Shown here one piece after another: positions 51,192 to 61,827 of a stretch of DNA of 61,827 nucleotides. Positions within the stretch are counted from its first letter, which is position 1. Every line of letters begins with the position of its first letter. The notes under the pieces were generated by a model. The model had not been told where the DNA came from and made no database searches. It was given only the letters and a program-made list of their open reading frames with translations. The position numbers and the translations under genes were made by a program. The stretch comes from Liolophura sinensis (Eukaryota > Mollusca > Polyplacophora > Chitonida > Chitonidae): NCBI RefSeq assembly GCF_032854445.1, contig NW_027018189.1:1-61827 (forward strand), written 5' to 3'.

Positions 51192-52672
51192 CTAGTACTT
51201 TGTGTTTTTTATGTACAAATGGTGTGGTTTTTCTACACGTAGATAAAGACATTGGGATTGTCTTGGACTTAGAAGTAAGACAATTGCTGGATGTGGTAAA
51301 AGGGCTTAGGCCAAAGATTTGACGTCTTCTGGGCTACCAAAGGGCACATAACTTATAGTCAAAACTTGAATATAGTAATGACCAGTCGCGATGGTACATA
51401 GTACAGTGTAGCCGATTTCAATTAACAAAAAGACCAGGCAAAAATGCAAAAGTGGAAAAACTGTTCCAGTGCTGCTGGTAAGAGGCTAATCCGACGTATT
51501 TTGTGACGAGAAATCGAATGGTGCAAACCGCGTTGCTCTCCGACCAATACTTTTGGCTGTAACGACAATTGAATGATCATTGATGGCAAAATCACGTGCC
51601 TAGCAACGGCTCTTACTCCATGGAAACCACGGAAATTTGCAATTTTTTAAACAGCTGCCGATGCCTGGCCCAATTCCGCATCTTTTGGCACCTTATTAAA
51701 GTGGGTCAGTGTTCAATTGTACTTTTTACAGCACACTGTATCTAGTACTTTGTGTTCTTCAATATATAATGGTGTGGTTTTTCTACACGTAGAAAAAGAC
51801 ATTGAGATTGTCTTGGACTTAGAAATAAGACAATTGCTGGGTGAGTTAAATGGGCTTAGCCCAAAGATTTGACGTCTTCTGGGCTACCGAAGGGCACATA
51901 ACTTATAGTCAAAAGTTGAATATAGTAATGACCAGTCGCGATGGTACATAGTACAGTGTAGCCGATTTCAATTAACAAAAAGACCAGGCAAAAATGCAAA
52001 AGTGGAAAAAGTGTTCCAGTGCTGCTGGTAAGAGGCTAATCCGACGTATTTTGTGACGAGAAATCGAATGGTGCAAACCGCGTTGCTCTCCGACCAATAC
52101 TTTTGGCTGTAGCGACAATTGAATGATCATTGATGACAAAATCAAGTGCCTAGAAACGGCTCTTACTCCATGGAAACCAGGGAAATTTGCAATTTTTTAA
52201 ACAGCTGCCGATGCCTGGCCCAATTCTGCATCTTTTGGCACCTTACTGATGTGGGTCAGTGTTCAATTATACTTTTTACAGCAGACTGTATCTAGTACTT
52301 TGTGTTTTTTATATACAAATGGTGTGGTTTTTCTACACGTAGATAAAGACATTGAGATTGTCTTGGACTTAGAAGTAAGACAATTGCTGGATGAGTTAAA
52401 TGGGCTTAGCCCAAAGATTTGACGTCTTCTGGGCTACCGAAGGGCACATAACCTATAGTCAAAAGTTGAATATAGTAATGACCAGTCGCGATGGTACATA
52501 GTACAGTGTAGCCGATTTCAATTAACAAAAAGACCAGGCAAAAATGCAAAAGTGGAAAAACTGTTCCAGTGCTGCTGGTAAGAGTCTAATCCGACGTATT
52601 TTTTGACGAGAAATCGAATGGTGCAAACCGCGTTGCTCTCCGACCAATACTTTTGGCTGTAGCGACAATTGA

Positions 52673-53222
52673 ATGATCATTGATGACAACATCACGTGCC
52701 TAGAAACGGCTCTTACTCCATGGAAACCAGGGAAATTTGCAATTTTTTAAACAGCTGCCGATGCCTGGCCCAATTCCGCATCTTTTGGCACCTTACTGAT
52801 GTGGGTCAGTGTTCAATTATACTTTTTACAGCAGACTGTATCTAGTACTTTGTGTTTTTTATGTACAAATGGTGTGGTTTTTCTACAAGTAGATAAAGAC
52901 ATTGAGATTGTCTTGGATTTAGAAGTAAGACAATTGCTGGATGAGTTAAATGGGCTGAGCCCAAAGATTTGACGTCTTCTGGGCTACCAAAGGGCACATA
53001 ACTTATAGTCAAAAGTTGAATATAGTAATGACTAGTCGCGATGGTAGATAGTACAGTGTAGCCGATTTCAATTAACAAAAAGACCAGGCAAAAATGCAAA
53101 AGTGGAAAAACTGTTCCAGTGCTGCTGGTAAGAGGCTAATCCGACGTATTTTGTGACGAGAAATCGAATGGTGCAAACCGCGTTGCTCTCCGACCAATAC
53201 TTTTGGCTGTAGCGACAATTGA
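52673..53222 (+). repeat. Reference satellite monomer (550 bp, no indel)
   Basis: This copy is representative of the right type and can serve as a coordinate frame. It contains a 10-bp perfect palindrome AATGATCATT at 52672-52681, an E-box CACGTG at 52693-52698, CCATGG in the CTCCATGGAAACC stretch, TGTAC elements flanking an AT-rich stretch, the dyad TGGGCTGAGCCCA at 52951-52963, and TGACGTC (seven of eight bases of a CRE) at 52970-52976. A second weak hairpin follows, with arms CTTC..GG and CC..AAG. I see no internal subrepeat that would split the 550 bp into smaller units, and no recognisable tRNA-like A/B box pair. Confidence 0.85.
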
Positions 53223-54614
53223 ATGATCATTGATGACAACATCACGTGCCTAGAAGCGGCTCTTACTCCATGGAAACCAGGGAAATTTGCAATTTTTTAA
53301 ACAGCTGCCGATGCCTGGCCCAATTCCGCATCTTTTGGCATCTTATTGATGTGGTTCAGTGTTTAATTGTACTTTTTACAGCAGACTGTATCTAGTACTT
53401 TGTGTTTTTTATGTACAAATGGTGTGGTTTTTCTACACGTAGATAAAGACTTTGAGATTGTCTTGGACTTAGAAGTAAGACAATTGCTGGGTGAGTTAAA
53501 TGGGCTTAGCCCAAAGATTTGACGTCTTCTGGGCTACCAAAGGGCACATAACTTATAGTCAAAACTTGAATATAGTAATGACCAGTCGCGATGGTAGATA
53601 GTACAGTGTAGCCGATTTCAATTAACAAAAAGACCAGGCAAACATGCAAAAGTGGAAAAACTGTTCCAGTGCTGCTGGTAAGAGGCTAATCCGACGTATT
53701 TTGTGATGGGAAATCGAATGGTGCAAACCGTGTTGTTCTCCGACCAATACTTTTGGCTGTAGCGACAATTGAATGATCATTGATGACTAAATCACGTGCG
53801 TAGCAACGGCTTATACTCCATGGAAACCAGGGAAATTTGCAATTTTTTTAACAGCTGCCGATGCCTGGCCCAATTCCGCATCTTTTGGCACCTTATTGAT
53901 GTGGGTCAGTGTTCAATTGTACTTTTTACAGCACACTGTATCTAGTAATTTGTGTTTTTTATGTACAAATGGTGTGGTTTTTCTACACGTAGATAAAGAC
54001 ATTGAGATTGTCTTGGACTTAGAAGTAAGGCAATTGCTGGATGAGTTAAATGGGCTTAGCCCAAAGATTTGACGTCTTCTGGGCTACCGAAGGGCACATA
54101 ACTTATAGTCAAAAGTTGAATATAGTAATGACCAGTCGCGATGGTACATAGTACAGTGTAGCCGATTTCAATTAACAAAAAGACCAGGCAAAAATGAAAA
54201 AGTGGAAAAACTGTTCCAGTGCTGCTGGTAAGAGGCTAATCCGACGTATTTTGTGACGAGAAATCGAATGGTGCAAACCGCGTTGCTCTCCGACTAATAC
54301 ATTTGGCTGTAGCGACAAGTGAATGATCATTGATGACAACATCACTTGCCTAGAAACGGCTCTTACTCCATGGAAACCAGGGAAATTTGCAATTTTTTAA
54401 ACAGCTGCCGATGCCTGGCCCAATTCCGCATCTTTTGGCACCTTATTCATGTTGGTCAGTGTTCAGTTGTACTTTTTACAGCAGACTGTACCTAGTACTT
54501 TGTGTTTTTTATGTACAAATGGTGTGGTTTTTCTACACGTAGATAAAGACATTGAGATTGTCTTGGACTTAGAAGTAAGACAATTGCTGGGTGAGTAAAA
54601 TGGGATTAGCCCAA

Positions 54615-55935
54615 AGATTTGACGTCTTCTGGGCTACCAAAGGGCACATAACTTATAGTCAAAAGTTGAATATAGTAATGACCAGTCGCGATGGTAGATA
54701 GTACAGTGTAGCCGATTTCAATTAACAAAAAGACCAGGCAAAAATGCAAAAGTGGAAAAACTGTTCCAGTGCTGCTGGTAAGAGGCTAATCCGACGTATT
54801 TTGTGACGAGAAATCGAATGGTGCAAACCGCGTTGCTCTCCGACCAATGCTTTTGGCTGTAGCGACAATTGAATGATCATTGATGGCAAAATTACGTGCC
54901 TAACAACGGTTCTTACTCCATGGAAACCAGGGAAATTAGCAATTTTTTAAACAGCTGCCGCTACCTGGCCCAATTCCGCATCTTTTGGCACCTTATTGAT
55001 GTGGGTCAGTGTTCAATTGTGCTTTTTACAGCAGACTGTATCTAGTACTTTGTGTTTTTTTATGTACAAATGGTGTGGTTTTTCTACACGTAGATAAAGA
55101 CATTGAGATTGTCTTGTACTTAGAAGTAAGACAATTGCTGGATGAGTTAAATGGGCTGAGCCCAAAGATTTGACGTCTTCTGGGCTACCAAAGGGCACAT
55201 AACTTATAGTCAAAAGTTGAATATAGTAATGACCAGTCGCGATGGTAGATAGTACAGTGTAGCCGATTTCAATTAACAAAAAGACCAGGCAAAAATGCAA
55301 AAGTGGAAAAACTGTTCCAGTGCTGCTGATAAGAGGCTAATCCGACGTATTTTGTGACGAGAAATCGAATGGTGCAAACCGCGTTGCTCTCCGACCAATA
55401 CTTTTGGCTGTAGCGACAATTAAATGATCATTGATGACAACATCACTTGCCTAGAAACGGCTCTTACTCCATGGAAACCAGGGAAATTTGCAATTTTTTA
55501 AACAGCTGCCGATGCCTGGCCCAATTCCGCATCTTTTGGCACCTTATTGATGTGGGTCAGTGTTCAATTGTACTTTTTACAGCAGACTGTATCTAGTGCT
55601 TTGTGTTTTTTATGTACAAATGGTGTGGTTTTTCTACACGTAGATAAAGACATTGAGATTGTCTTGGACTTAGAAGTAAGACAGTTGCTGGGTGAGTTAA
55701 ATGGGCTTAGCCCAAAGATTTGACGTCTTCTGGGCTACCAAAGGGCACATAACTTATAGTCAAAACTTGAATATAGTAATGACCAGTCGCGATGGTAGAT
55801 AGTACAGTGTAGCCGATTTCAATTAACAAAAAGACCAGGCAAAAATGCAAAAGTGGAAAAACTGTTCCAGTGCTGCTGGTAAGAGGCTAATCCGACGTAT
55901 TTTGTGACGAGAAATCGAATGGTGCAAACCGCGTT
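54615..55935 (+). repeat. Right-array higher-order repeat, copy 1
   Basis: Private markers ATGGCAAAATTACGTGCC, AACAACGGTTC, AAATTAGCAATT, GCCGCTACCTGG, TTGTGCTTTTTACAG, GTCTTGTACTTAG and GCTGCTGATAAG occur together here. They occur again near 57995-58730 (offset 3146 bp) and 60746-61480 (2751 bp further). The 3146-bp step is six monomers less about 155 bp; the 2751-bp step is five monomers. Copies 1 and 3 share the downstream TCTAGTGCTTTG and GACAGTTGCTGGG markers, which copy 2 lacks. Confidence 0.8.
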
Positions 55936-57599
55936 GCTCTCCGACCAATACTTTTCGCTGTAGCGACAATTGAATGATCATTGATGGCAAAATTACGTGC
56001 CTAACAACGGTTCTTACTCCATGGAAACCAGGGAAATTAGCAATTTTTTAAACAGCTGCCGCTACCTGGCCCAATTCCGCATCTTTTGGCACCTTATTGA
56101 TGTGGGTCAGTGTTTAATTGTACTTTTTACAGCAGACTGTATCTAGTACTTTGTGTTTTTTATGTACAAATGGTGTGGTTTTTCTACACGTAGATAAAGA
56201 CATTGAGATTGTCTTGGACTTAGAAGTAAGACAATTGCTGGGTGAGTTAAATGGGCTTAGCCCAAAGATTTGACGTCTTCTGGGCTACCAAAGGGCACAT
56301 AACTTATAGTCAAAAGTTGAATATAGTAATGACTAGTCGCGATGGTACATAGTACAGTGTAGCCGATTTCAATTAACAAAAAGACCAGGCAAAAATGCAA
56401 AAGTGGAAAAACTGTTCCAGTGCTGCTGGTAAGAGGCTAATCCGACGTATTTTGTGACGAGAAATCGAATGGTGCAAACCGCGTTGCTCTCCGACCAATA
56501 CTTTTGGCTGTAGCGACAATTGAATAATCATTGATGACAACATCACGTGCCTAGAAACGGCTCTTACTCCATGGAAACCAGGGAAATTTGCAATTTTTTA
56601 AACAGCTGCCGATGCCTGGCCCAATTCCGCATCTTTTGGCACCTTATTGATGTGGGTCAGTGTTCAATTGTACTTTTTACAGCAGACTGTATCTAGTACT
56701 TTGTGTGTTTTTTTGTACAAATGGTGTGGTTTTTCTACACGTAGATAAAGACATTGAGATTGTCTTGGACTTAGAAGTAAGGCAATTGCTGGATGAGTTA
56801 AATGGGCTTAGCCCAAAGAGTTGACGTCTTCTGGGGTACCAAAGAGCACATAACTTATAGTCAAAAGTTGAATATAGTAATGACCAGTCGTGATGGTAGA
56901 TAGTACAGTGTAGCCGATTTCAATCAACAAAAAGACCAGGCAAAACTGCAAAAGTGGAAAAACTGTTCCAGTGCTGCTGGTAAGAGGCTAATCCGACGTA
57001 TTTTGTGACGACAAATCGAATGGTGCAAACCGCGTTGCTCTCCGACTAACACATTTGGCTGTAGCGACAATTGAATGATCATTGATGACAACATCACTTG
57101 CCTAGAAACGGCTCTTACTCCATGGAAACCAGGGAACTTTGCAATTTTTTAAACAGCTGCCGATGCCTGGCCCAATTCCGCATCTTTTGGCACCTTATTG
57201 ATGTGGGTCAGTGTTCAATTGTACTTTTTACAGCACACTGTATTTAGTACTTTGTGTTTTTTATGTACAAATGGTGTGGTTTTTCTACACGTAGATAAAG
57301 ACATTGAGATTGTCTTGGACTTAGAAGTAAGACAATTGCTGGATGAGTTAAATGGCCTTAGCCCAAAGATTTGACGTCTTCTGGGCTACCAAAGGGCACA
57401 TAACTTATAGTCAAAAGTTGAATATAGTAATGACCAGTCGCGATGGTACATAGTACAGTGTAGCCGATTTCAATTAACAAAAAGACCAGGCAAAAATGCA
57501 AAAGTGGAAAAACTGTTCCAGTGCTGCTGGTAAGAGGCTAATCCGACGTATTTTGTGACGAGAAATCGAATGGTGCAAACCGCGTTGCTCTCCGACCAA

Positions 57600-57680
57600 T
57601 GCTTTTGGCTGTAGCGACAATTAAATGATCATTGATGACAGTACTTTGTGTTTTTTATGTACAAATGGTGTGGTTTTTCT
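57600..57680 (+). repeat. Satellite monomer with about 155-bp deletion
   Basis: CATTGATGACA ends at 57640 and is joined directly to GTACTTTGTGTTTT. The intervening part of the monomer is missing: the E-box position, CCATGG, CAGCTGCCGATG, the TTGTAC stretch and CAGACTGTATCTA. The length is judged from a complete monomer, in which these two sequences are 156 bp apart (41609 to 41766). I see only the bases CA as possible microhomology at the joint. Confidence 0.9.
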
Positions 57681-57739
57681 ACACGTAGATAAAGACATTG
57701 AGATTGTCTTGGACTTAGAATTAAGACAATTGCTGGGTG

Positions 57740-58735
57740 GGTTAAATGGGCTTAGCCCAAAGATTTGACGTCTTCTGGGCTACCAAAGGGCACATAACTT
57801 ATAGTCAAAAGTTGAATATAGTAATGACCAGTCGCGATGGTAGATAGTACAGTGTAGCCGATTTCAATTAACAAAAAGACCAGGCAAAAATGCAAAAGTG
57901 GAAAAACTGTTCCAGTGCTGCTGGTAAGAGGCTAATCCGACGTATTTTGTGACGAGAAATCGAATGGTGCAAACCGCGTTGCTCTCCGACCAATGCTTTT
58001 GGCTGTAGCGACAATTGAATGATCATTGATGGCAAAATTACGTGCCTAACAACGGTTCTTACTCCATGGAAACCAGGGAAATTAGCAATTTTTTAAACAG
58101 CTGCCGCTACCTGGCCCAATTCCGCATCTTTTGGCACCTTATTGATGTGGGTCAGTGTTCAATTGTGCTTTTTACAGCAGACTGTGTCTAGTACTTTGTG
58201 TTTTTTTATGTACAAATGGTGTGGTTTTTCTACACGTAGATAAAGACATTGAGATTGTCTTGTACTTAGAAGTAAGACAATTGCTGGATGAGTTAAATGG
58301 GCTGAGCCCAAAGATTTGACGTCTTCTGGGCTACCAAAGGGCACATAACTTATAGTCAAAAGTTGAATATAGTAATGACCAGTCGCGATGGTAGATAGTA
58401 CAGTGTAGCCGATTTCAATTAACAAAAAGACCAGGCAAAAATGCAAAAGTGGAAAAACTGTTCCAGTGCTGCTGATAAGAGGCTAATCCGACGTATTTTG
58501 TGACGAGAAATCGAATGGTGCAAACCGCGTTGCTCTCCGACCAATACTTTTGGCTGTAGCGACAATTAAATGATCATTGATGACAACATCACTTGCCTAG
58601 AAACGGCTCTTACTCCATGGAAACCAGGGAAATTTGCAATTTTTTAAACAGCTGCCGATGCCTGGCCCAATTCCGCATCTTTTGGCACCTTATTGATGTG
58701 GGTCAGTGTTCAATTGTGCTTTTTACAGCAGACTG
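57740..58735 (+). repeat. Right-array higher-order repeat, copy 2
   Basis: Carries the same private marker series as 54615-55935. It differs downstream, where TCTATTACTTTG and GTAGATATAGACATT replace the markers shared by copies 1 and 3. It lies immediately after the monomer with the large deletion at 57640. Confidence 0.78.
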
Positions 58736-60496
58736 TATCTATTACTTTGTGTTTTTTATGTACAAATGGTGTGGTTTTTCTACACGTAGATATAGACATT
58801 GAGATTGTTTTCGACCTAGAAATAAGACAATTGCTGGGTGAGTTAAATGGGCTTAGCCCAAAGATTTGACGTCTTCTGGGCTACCAAAGGGCACATAACT
58901 TATAGTCAAAAGTTAAATATAGTAATGACCAGTCGCGATGGTACATAGTACAGTGTAGCCGATTTCAATTAACAAAAAGACCAGGCAAAAATGCAAAAGT
59001 GGAAAAACTGTTCCAGTGCTGCTGGTAAGAGGCTAATCCGACGTATTTTGTGACGAGAAATCGAATGGTGCAAACCGCGTTGCTCTCCGACTAATATATT
59101 TGGCTGTAGCGACAATTGAATGATCATTGATGACAAAATCACGTGCCTAACAACGGTTCTTACTCCATGGAAACCAGGGAAATTAGCAATTTTTTAAACA
59201 GCTGCGATGCCTGACCCAATTCCGCATCTTTTGGCACCTTATTGATGTGGGTCAGTGTTCAATTGTACTTTTTACAGCACACTGTATCTAGTACTTTGTG
59301 TTTTTTATGTACAAATGGTGTGGTTTTTCTACACGTAGATATAGACATTGAGATTGTCTTCGACCTAGAAAAAAGACAATTGCTGGATGAGTTAAATGGG
59401 CTTAGCCCAAAGATTTGACGTCTTCTGGGCTACCAAAGGGCACATAACTTATAGTCAAAAGTTGAATATAGTAATGACCAGTCGCGATGGTAGATAGTAC
59501 AGAGTAGCCGATTTCAATTAACAAAAAGACCAGGCAAAACTGCAAAAGTGGAAAAACTGTTCCAGTGCTGCTGGTAAGAGGCTAATCCGACGTAGTTTTT
59601 GACGAGAAATCGAATGGTGCAAACCGCGTTGCTCTCCGACCAATACTTTTGGCTGTAGCGACAATTGAATGATCATTGATGACAACATCACGTGCCTAGA
59701 AACGGCTCTTACCCCATGGAAACCAGGGAACTTTGCAATTTTTTAAACAGCTGCCGATGCCTGGCCCAATTCCGCATCTTTTGGCACCTTATTGATGTGG
59801 GTCAGTGTTCAATTGTGCTTTTTACAGCAGACTGTATCTATTACTTTGTGTTTTTTATGTACAAATGGTGTGGTTTTTCTACACGTAGATATAGACATTG
59901 AGATTGTTTTCGACCTAGAAATAAGACAATTGCTGGGTGAGTTAAATGGGCTTAGCCCAAAGATTTGACGTCTTCTGGGCTACCAAAGGGCACATAACTT
60001 ATAGTCAAAAGTTAAATATAGTAATGACCAGTCGCGATGGTACATAGTACAGTGTAGCCGATTTCAATTAACAAAAAGACCAGGCAAAAATGCAAAAGTG
60101 GAAAAACTGTTCAAGTGCTGCTGGTAAGAGGCTAATCCGACGTATTTTTTGACGAGAAATCGAATGGTGCAAACCGCGTTGCTCTCCAAACAATACATTT
60201 GGCTGTAGCGACAATTAAATGATCATTAATGACAACATCACTTGCCTAGAAACGGCTCTTACTCCATGGAAACCAGGGAAATTTGCAATTTTTTAAACAG
60301 CTGCCGATGCCTGGCCCAATTCCGCATCTTTTGGCACCTTATTGATGTGGGTCAGTGTTCAATTGTGCTTTTTACAGCAGACTGTATCTATTACTTTGTG
60401 TTTTTTATGTACAAATGGTGTGGGTTTTCTACACGTAGATAAAGACATTGAGATTGTCTTGGACTTAGAAGTAAGACAGTTGCTGGGTGAGTTAAA

Positions 60497-61827
60497 TGGG
60501 CTTAGCCCAAAGATTTGACGTCTTCTGGGCTACCAAAGGGCACATAACTTATAGTCAAAAGTTGAATATAGTAATGACCAGTCGCGATGGTAGATAGTAC
60601 AGTGTAGCCGATTTCAATTAACAAAAAGACCAGGCAAAAATGCAAAAGTGGAAAAACTGTTCCAGTGCTGCTGGTAAGAGGCTAATCCGACGTATTTTGT
60701 GACGAGAAATCGAATGGTGCAAACCGCGTTGCTCTCCGACCAATGCTTTTGGCTGTAGCGACAATTGAATGATCATTGATGGCAAAATTACGTGCCTAAC
60801 AACGGTTCTTACTCCATGGAAACCAGGGAAATTAGCAATTTTTTAAACAGCTGCCGCTACCTGGCCCAATTCCGCATCTTTTGGCACCTTATTGATGTGG
60901 GTCAGTGTTCAATTGTGCTTTTTACAGCAGACTGTATCTAGTACTTTGTGTTTTTTTTATGTACAAATGGTGTGGTTTTTCTACACGTAGATAAAGACAT
61001 TGAGATTGTCTTGTACTTAGAAGTAAGACAATTGCTGGATGAGTTAAATGGGCTGAGCCCAAAGATTTGACGTCTTCTGGGCTACCAAAGGGCACATAAC
61101 TTATAGTCAAAAGTTGAATATAGTAATGACCAGTCGCGATGGTAGATAGTACAGTGTAGCCGATTTCAATTAACAAAAAGACCAGGCAAAAATGCAAAAG
61201 TGGAAAAACTGTTCCAGTGCTGCTGATAAGAGGCTAATCCGACGTATTTTGTGACGAGAAATCGAATGGTGCAAACCGCGTTGCTCTCCGACCAATACTT
61301 TTGGCTGTAGCGACAATTAAATGATCATTGATGACAACATCACTTGCCTAGAAACGGCTCTTACTCCATGGAAACCAGGGAAATTTGCAATTTTTTAAAC
61401 AGCTGCCGATGCCTGGCCCAATTCCGCATCTTTTGGCACCTTATTGATGTGGGTCAGTGTTCAATTGTACTTTTTACAGCAGACTGTATCTAGTGCTTTG
61501 TGTTTTTTATGTACAAAATGGTGTGGTTTTTCTACACGTAGATAAAGACATTGAGATTGTCTTGGACTTAGAAGTAAGACAGTTGCTGGGTGAGTTAAAT
61601 GGCTTAGCCCAAAGATTTGACGTCTTCTGGGCTACCAAAGGGCACATAACTTATAGTCAAAACTTGAATATAGTAATGACCAGTCGAGATGGTAGATAGT
61701 ACAGTGTAGCCGATTTCAATTAACAAAAAGACCAGGCAAAAATGCAAAAGTGGAAAAACTGTTCCAGTGCTGCTGGTAAGAGGCTAATCCGACGTATTTT
61801 GTGACGAGAAATCGAATGGTGCAAACC
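60497..61827 (+). repeat. Right-array higher-order repeat, copy 3 (runs off the window)
   Basis: Matches copy 1 at an offset of about 5.9 kb, including the TCTAGTGCTTTG and GACAGTTGC markers, up to the end of the window. Small differences are an extra T in the T-run near 60950 and an extra A in GTACAAAATGG near 61513. Confidence 0.78.

Larger units (their letters stand above)
40100..51800 (+). repeat. Dimeric sub-array with a TATATATAA monomer variant (interrupted by the LINE)
   Basis: In every second monomer the usual TTTTATGTACAAATGG is replaced by TTCTTCTATATATAATGG or a close variant: 41232, 42302, 43402, 44508 and 51763. The spacing is 1070-1106 bp, and the last interval becomes 1100 bp after removing the 6155-bp insertion. 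Related forms are at 40133 and, degenerate, at about 40684. The alternate monomers keep the ordinary sequence. The variant often travels with CAGCACACTG in place of CAGCAGACTG. The LINE sits in an ordinary monomer of this dimer series. Confidence 0.8.
51192..61827. repeat. Satellite array, right part (about 19 monomers)
   Basis: The same 550 bp monomer resumes in phase after the LINE. The left array stops after ACTGTAT at 45036 and the right array continues with CTAGTAC at 51192, so the two edges rebuild one complete monomer. All monomers here are of the right type: GATGACA or GATGGCA before the E-box position, TATCTAGTAC instead of TATCAAGTAC, and TTTGACGTC after the dyad. Indels are rare, apart from one monomer lacking about 155 bp at 57640. 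The array continues beyond the window. Confidence 0.97.

Noticed and set aside
52673-53222. Monomer as a SINE- or tRNA-derived unit
   Set aside because: I looked for A and B box sequences and found no convincing pair, and there is no A-rich tail or target-site duplication per unit.
52673-53222. CENP-B box in the monomer
   Set aside because: AATTCCGCATC and similar stretches share only a few bases with the YTTCG..CGGG pattern; no match is convincing.

Overview
The window is eukaryotic, almost certainly animal, repeat DNA. About 55.7 kb is one tandem satellite array with a 549-550 bp monomer. A single full-length LINE of about 6.1 kb, lying on the minus strand, interrupts it. No host single-copy gene, rRNA, tRNA or CRISPR array was found. 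The LINE has an ORF1 with a coiled coil and an RNA-binding-like half, an ORF2 with an APE-type endonuclease and a reverse transcriptase, and a 2A-like peptide near the ORF2 N-terminus. This layout fits the CR1/L2/Jockey-related LINEs of marine invertebrates (echinoderms, lancelets, molluscs). The species cannot be named from the sequence.

Layout. From 1 to 45036 there are about 82 satellite monomers. From 1 to about 12.8 kb they form near-identical higher-order duplications, with offsets of about 3.8, 5.46, 4.36 and 1.10 kb. From 12.8 to about 29.5 kb lies a mixed array of one subfamily ('left type'), with looser 8-, 10- and 12-monomer periodicity. From about 29.5 to 38.9 kb left-type monomers alternate with pairs of a second subfamily ('right type'). 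From about 38.9 kb to the end only right-type monomers occur. Between about 40.1 and 51.8 kb the right-type array is organised as dimers marked by a TATATATAA variant. The LINE occupies about 45037-51172 inside one of these monomers. The array then resumes in phase at 51192, and about 19 further monomers run to the end, including a 5-monomer higher-order repeat near 54.6-61.8 kb.

The LINE reads, on the minus strand: 5' end with a YY1-like motif (51174), 5' UTR, ORF1 (50942-49881), a spacer of about 1 kb, ORF2 (48914 or 48650 to 45276), a short 3' UTR with AATAAA, and the end at 45037. Each ORF is open in one frame except for a single in-frame stop (TAG in ORF1, TGA in ORF2). It is therefore a recent and nearly intact copy, but not autonomous as written. 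The many 60-130 codon open frames across the satellite are by-products of the repeat and are not annotated as genes. Single-base indels cluster in some parts of the array (about 14.9-17.8 and 26.1-37.3 kb) and are rare in others. This may reflect uneven consensus quality in the assembly rather than biology.
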